Shown here piece after piece: positions 59,513-64,000 of a DNA stretch of 64,000 bases (within the stretch, counting starts at the first letter, position 1; each line of letters opens with the position of its first letter). Below the pieces are notes generated by a model, which saw only the letters and a list, made by a program, of their open reading frames with translations, had not been told where the DNA came from and did not search any database. Location of the stretch: the NCBI GenBank assembly GCA_032622095.1, contig CP136061.1, positions 9,749,287 through 9,813,286 on the forward strand, written 5' to 3'. The translations under genes and the position numbers were made by a program. Source of the stretch: Siphonodentalium dalli. Taxonomy: Eukaryota; Mollusca; Scaphopoda; Gadilida; Siphonodentaliidae.

Positions 59513-60422
59513 CAGTGTTTCCGCTAGGGGGTAGGGGAATGGGGCCGGTTTGTAGATAGGGGAAAACACGAACACCTGCTTCGAAAATTTAGAAAAGTGC
59601 AACACTAGAAATGCATTGTCCAGCACGCCCAGAATGCGAATTACGATTATAATTCTGGTATGTATACATTCTCAAAATTAAAACAAGAAATGTAACAATT
59701 TACATCGTTTATGTGATACAACAGTCAGTCAAAAAAATCAAACTTTTAACTGAGACTAGCTTTAGATTTATTTTTTATTTCCGGTGGGTAGAATAATTAA
59801 ATGTACTATGATATTTCGTACCAGTTAAAATTCAACTATACTCTTGAGGAGGTGCATCGCCAAGTCATCAAGGGAAGTTCATGACCAACAGTAACATTCA
59901 CTCGTCTTTTAAAAATTCATTCGATCTACGAACACTGGTTTAAAAAGCTCGGAACTATTTTGTTGTCGCATTCAATCATTTGGGGCCACACAATTGAAAT
60001 TACCTCGAGAGAATTGCTGCTATCGGCGGGAAAATGTTGGCTATGATGCTTCATTGGGCGGGAGAGGGGTGGTCACACAATTCATATTGACTCGAGATCA
60101 TTGCTATCGGCGGGAAAGATATATACTTGGTAACCAATGAAGCTATGACGCTTCATAGGTGGAGTTACGTCACACATATCGCATTCGCATCGTACACAAA
60201 ATATATCGTTTCCGGCTATATATTACGAATCGATATACTGAAGGTTTTACGGTTACACGAAATTCCAGGGTTTTCAAGGAGTTTGCATTAAAACAAAGGG
60301 TTCAAGGGCTTTGTGAGGGGAATGCGTCAGGGGAAAATCAGAGAAAAACTTGGCTAGGGGAAAACGTGGCTAGGGGAACGGGGCCGTCAAAAAGACCCCC
60401 TGCCGGTATAGCGGAATCCCTG
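59513..60422. mobile_element. 910-bp hAT-type MITE with 8-bp target duplication
   Basis: The ends CAGTGTTTCCGCTA and TAGCGGAATCCCTG are 14-bp TIRs with two mismatches. Both are flanked by the identical 8-mer CTATAGGC (59505-59512 and 60423-60430). An 8-bp duplication and CAG-type ends identify the hAT superfamily. There is no transposase; the interior has GGCTAGGGGAA repeats near the right end. Confidence 0.9.
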
Positions 60423-60430
60423 CTATAGGC

Positions 60431-62580
60431 AGAGTCCCCTGGGAGTGTATTCATGTCATTCATAATTTAAATGAGATTAATAGTGTTGAGCATTTGTTTT
60501 CTCAAGCTGTCAATTGTTTACAATATCCTGGTCATTAATATCAATTTAAATTCCTTTTCTCAAAGCTGTAATGAAGTGTGTCTAGCATTTGCACCCTGCA
60601 CAGCAGGCTAGCATTGCTAAATACACCCTTTGAGGGCCTCATTCTGCTTAGGCCTCATCTTCTGGGAAGTGAGTCTCAAATTGACATTTTAGCAGCTTTT
60701 TTTCTTCTGTTGAGATTCTAAAATGCATAATTGAGGTGTGAAATGGGTGTGCATACTGTCATATGCCACCAACTTCAGCTGGAGAACTTCTGTCTGTCCC
60801 CAGGTCTCCCATAGCAGTTGATGATTAAGTAAGTTTGGGTTCCCAGATGGTGAATTTGGTGATTCTAGCCCACCTTACAGAATAGCATCACTACATTCCC
60901 CTTTTGGGACCTCAGACACACTTAATTGGTGGCATGTTTAGAGCTGTTCCAATTGGGTCCTTTTTGGAAAATCAATTAACTTCAACTCTTAAAAGTGAAT
61001 GTTTAAAATTATTAGATTGACAGATATCAGAGATGGGGATTCATGTTTGTTCAAATAAGGGGCAGAGGTATAAGAGAATTAGCTCTGCCCCACCCACTTA
61101 CCCTGTATCTATGATGTACGCTACTGGTATAATAAGATAATGTCATATTCTTGCAGGGATGTCCCACAGTGTTGGGGGGGGGGGGTGATTTACAGATTTG
61201 TTTGCCTGAGACGAAGCTTTTGTCATCACTTCTCATCTGTCTCCTGTTCATCTGTCTGTCCATCCATCCATTTGTCAACAATTCTTTGAACATCTTCTCT
61301 AGATCATAAGACTGAATGGGTTCATATTTGGTGTGGATGTTCCCTTGGTGACTCATGTTCAGTTTTGTTCAAATGAGGTCACTCTGTCAAATGGTTGTGA
61401 AGCCAGGGCCATAACTCTTGCCCTCCATAGTAATTCTTAAAAACGACTTCTAATGTACCATCAGGTTGAATGGGTTCATATTTGGTATGAAGGGTCATTG
61501 GGTGACTGGAGTTCAGATTTGTTCAAATAGGTCACTTGTTTTAAATGGGGTTTCACATTTATTCAGATGGGGTCACCAGATTAAATAGGGTGGGATCAGG
61601 GATATAACTGTATGTCTCTATGCTAATACTTAAAATGTCTTCTCAAGAGAGGTTGGACTATTTAGCTTACATATAGTATGGAGGATCCTTAGTGACTGAG
61701 ATTCATCTTTGTTAACATGATTCAACCTGTTAAGAAATGATGGGCCTATGGGGACTTAACACTTTTGTGTCTAATAAAATCATTAAAATACAAAATGCAT
61801 TATAACATCTACCTTGGAACTACCTGACTGATTAATCTGACATACATATAGTGTTTTTGGGTCCATGGATAATTGGGCTTCAAACATGTCTAAATAGTTT
61901 TATAAAAAGGCACTTGTGAGATTGGAAATTTCCAACAATTGAGAAAGTTTGTGAGATGTCGGTTGTGAAATTCCAACCTAAGACTTGACAGTCTGCAGGC
62001 CTTTCCATTAGTCTAATTTGGGGACACCGAACAAACCTGCCGGACCATGGTTCCGACAGGTTTGCAAAAATTTGAGATTTCAAGACCACGAAACGCCATT
62101 TCCTGGCTTCTCAGACTATAATAAGTATCTATTTCAACCTAATTGTATTGAATTGAATCTTTCATTTCTAGTCCATTTCACATTTTCAGAGCAATATACA
62201 AGGTCACATCCAGAAAATTGTTTCATACAGTACCATTTACAGAATTGGATATCAAACTCATCATCCCAAAACACTTTTTGACTTTATTCTTGTGCATAAT
62301 TCTAATATATTATTAAGTCAATTATTTAATAAATATAATTTTAGTATCTAATTCTTGTTGCTGAATGTGTTCAAAATTATGTGAACTTAAGTGCTAACTT
62401 ATGTATATTGTGACAAAGTCACAAACTGATGAAAATATAAATAAATGAATTGATTAAAAATTAAATCTAATCAACTTATCAAGAATGAAGTTGATGATGA
62501 AATCATGTATTTAATAATATATATATATGGATTTTGGGATGATGGTTATTAACCAAACACTAATTTGCTAAATAACCCCT
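60431..62580. other. Repeat-derived sequence, no gene seen
   Basis: It includes a poly-G run (61173-61186) and the 61201-61740 repeat with units sharing GAATGGGTTCATATTTGGTR + TG near 61313 and 61470. The open frame at 61880-62089 (minus) has no recognised family. Confidence 0.45.
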
Positions 62581-62589
62581 TATTGAACA

Positions 62590-62836
62590 GAGTGAACAAA
62601 ATGACTGTGACAGTCGGCTCAGAGTGAGAGTCAGTTAATATCTCACTTTCGGTTTCAGTGAAATTTTCACTTTCAGTTTCCTTCGTTTTGACAGTTTCGC
62701 CAGCGGCAATGTTTGTAAAGGATGTTATGGGCGCAGTTTGACTGTCTTCCTCTTTTCGTTTGCGTTTGGAAGAGTATGTACCGCTCGTTTTATTGTGAGA
62801 CTTGCCACTTGTTCGAGGCCTCCCTCACGAACTCAT
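62590..62836 (-). pseudogene. Possible 5' end of a degraded transposon ORF
   Basis: From an ATG at 62836 (minus) the frame reads MSS, a TGA, then GRPRTSGKSHNKTSGTYSSK, RKRKEEDSQTAP and an acidic Thr/Glu-rich stretch (ETESENFTETESEIL). A basic then acidic start is common in DNA-transposon ORFs, and the single early TGA in an otherwise open frame suggests a decayed gene. No domain confirms it. Confidence 0.35.
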
Positions 62837-63312
62837 GATTATTTTCAAAATTTTGTTCTAAAATCATCGCTAACCAAGCTGAAACATTCGTATCTTTCCC
62901 AGACCGAAGAGTGTGATAATTTCAAAGGGGGGGTAATTCACTATTAAATTAGAACTCGCATTCCGCGTTTTACAATGTTCCGTTTTTTTATTTCCGTTTC
63001 CGTTTCCGATCGAAAAAAAAATGTGTTTAGTCTGTCAAAAACATCGATAAAACAATAAAACAAACTCTTATTTTGGGGACTTTGTCGTAATTTGGGGACA
63101 CCGGTAATCGGCTTGAATTGGGGGGAATGATAAGGCCTGGTCTGGAGCCCAGTCAGGAAGGGACATGAGCTAGAGGAGGGAGGGCATGATCAGTAGTGTA
63201 CAGTTGGTAATTTAAAAGTAGGTATTCCCCGATCTACATACAAGAAGCCTCTCTATCCACATATCCTGTTTAGATCTACTTCTTTTAAAGTGATTATGAA
63301 AAGTTCTGACTG

Positions 63313-64000
63313 TTATGGTCTCCAGAGTCCCAGTCTTATCAGTCTTTGCAGTCTGGTGAGCGACCTCACAGTCTTTGACTGTCTTGTTCTTGATTCTCTT
63401 TCAGCTGAAATACGGACGCTTTTGGTACTTTCAACATAATTGTTCTGGTCCAACTTTATCTCTCCACTTATCTGTTCAATATTCAAACCAACATATGAAA
63501 ACTTTGACACTTCGATCTTCCTTGCAATGAATCGCCTGCATAGTCCGTCTTTATAAAACTTGTCATTCCCTGCATGTAGAAAATCGTCCACATGACTGAC
63601 AATTATGCCACATATCTGTCCTTTAGAGTCATATTTATAAAACAAAGAAGGGTCCAGAGAACAACGAACACATCCCAATTTATCCAGTTCCTCAACCACA
63701 CTTAGATAGAACTGTCTCGCTGCATCATTTAAACCATATAGGCACCTTTTAAGTCTCCATAGTATTCCCTCTTTGTTTTCTAACTTGTTTCCTTGTAGAA
63801 AAGCAGATCTTATATCAGTAGTTTTGACAGTCCAGTTGTGATTGACTGCAAGAATCAAAAATATTCTAATTGAGATTTTACTAACAGTTGGTGAATCTCT
63901 CTGTACATGAACTTCTTCCTCAAATCCGCGGGCAACCAACCGAGCTTGAACATCATCACCTTTATACACTAGAACCCATCTTAAAGAAATAGCCTGCTCA
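63313..64000 (-). pseudogene. Ty1/copia polyprotein, reverse transcriptase (partial)
   Basis: The minus-strand frame is open to the window edge. Motifs in order: RWVLVYKGDD, ARLVARGFEEE, TTDIRSAFLQGN (catalytic Asp), RLKRCLYGLNDAARQFY, IVSHVDDFLHAGN (the DD box as HVDD, a form seen in GalEa/Hydra-type copia of marine animals) and YVGLNIEQ. After LDQNNYVE the frame degenerates. Upstream gag and integrase would be beyond position 64000. Confidence 0.92.

Larger units (their letters stand above)
58741..63312. mobile_element. 4.6-kb insertion splitting the copia element (composite)
   Basis: Copia coding sequence stops at about 58740 (DELSSQEYMEL side) and resumes near 63313-63370. The insert begins TTTTTAGCTCACCTGAGACG, a sequence typical of abundant molluscan repeats, with GTCCGTCCGTC following. 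A related stretch recurs at 61201-61740 (TTGCCTGAGACGAAG, GTCTGTCCATCCATCC, ACAATTCTTTGAACATCTTC). The exact right border is not resolved. Confidence 0.65.

Noticed and set aside
29987-61187. Poly-G runs (29987, 37896, 61173) as regulatory G-quadruplexes
   Set aside because: They are isolated homopolymers of variable length in repeat-rich DNA; nothing else supports a function.

Overview
This is an AT-rich, repeat-dense piece of an animal nuclear genome. GT-AG introns, a nine-to-eleven-exon protein kinase gene stretched over more than 53 kb, LINE and Ty1/copia fragments and many short non-autonomous transposons all say metazoan. The commonest repeats start TTAGCTCAACTT, carry a (GTCC)n-like stretch and then tandem ~160-bp units. 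They resemble the pearl/HINE-type elements known from bivalves, so a mollusc (or another marine lophotrochozoan) is the best guess. The species cannot be named from sequence alone.

The only convincing host gene is on the + strand: an eIF2-alpha kinase (EIF2AK family, with both PERK-like and PKR-like features). I assembled it from splice sites and reading phase. Exons are at 4575-4663, 6055-6317, 7062-7295, 9457-9579 (with a duplicated in-frame version at 11955-12023), 16464-16516, 16942-17064, 44842-44985, 55704-56019, 56543-56704 and 57517-57675. Every junction is phase-compatible, and the chain without the duplicate exon reads 555 codons with no stop. The first five exons encode an acidic, low-complexity region. 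Kinase subdomains I-IX follow. The start of the protein lies upstream of the window. The end of the kinase (subdomains X-XI) was not found before the window ends, because a copia retrotransposon begins about 50 bp after the last exon seen.

Layout: 1-4574, diverged repeats, a 1.1-kb element with perfect 19-bp terminal inverted repeats (TIRs), and a small element with 191-bp tandem units. 4575-17064, the 5' exons, with a 5.9-kb tandem duplication (5326-11205 copied to 11206-13560, the second copy internally deleted). 17065-44841, a 27.8-kb intron holding a TA-flanked MITE, a LINE 3' fragment, a GC-rich MITE, a pair of 252-bp direct repeats 3.3 kb apart, a cluster of TTAAG-centred palindromes, and two HINE-like arrays (31138-37109 and 41819-43590). 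44842-55703, one exon and a 10.7-kb intron mostly filled by a third HINE-like array (48613-54619) whose insertion point is revealed by an uninserted paralogue nearby. 55704-57675, the catalytic-loop, DFG and activation-loop exons. 57723-64000, a minus-strand Ty1/copia element interrupted by a 4.6-kb insert that itself contains a hAT-type MITE with a perfect 8-bp target duplication.

No tRNA, rRNA, CRISPR array or bacterial-type operon was seen. Most short open frames in the window are by-products of the tandem arrays.
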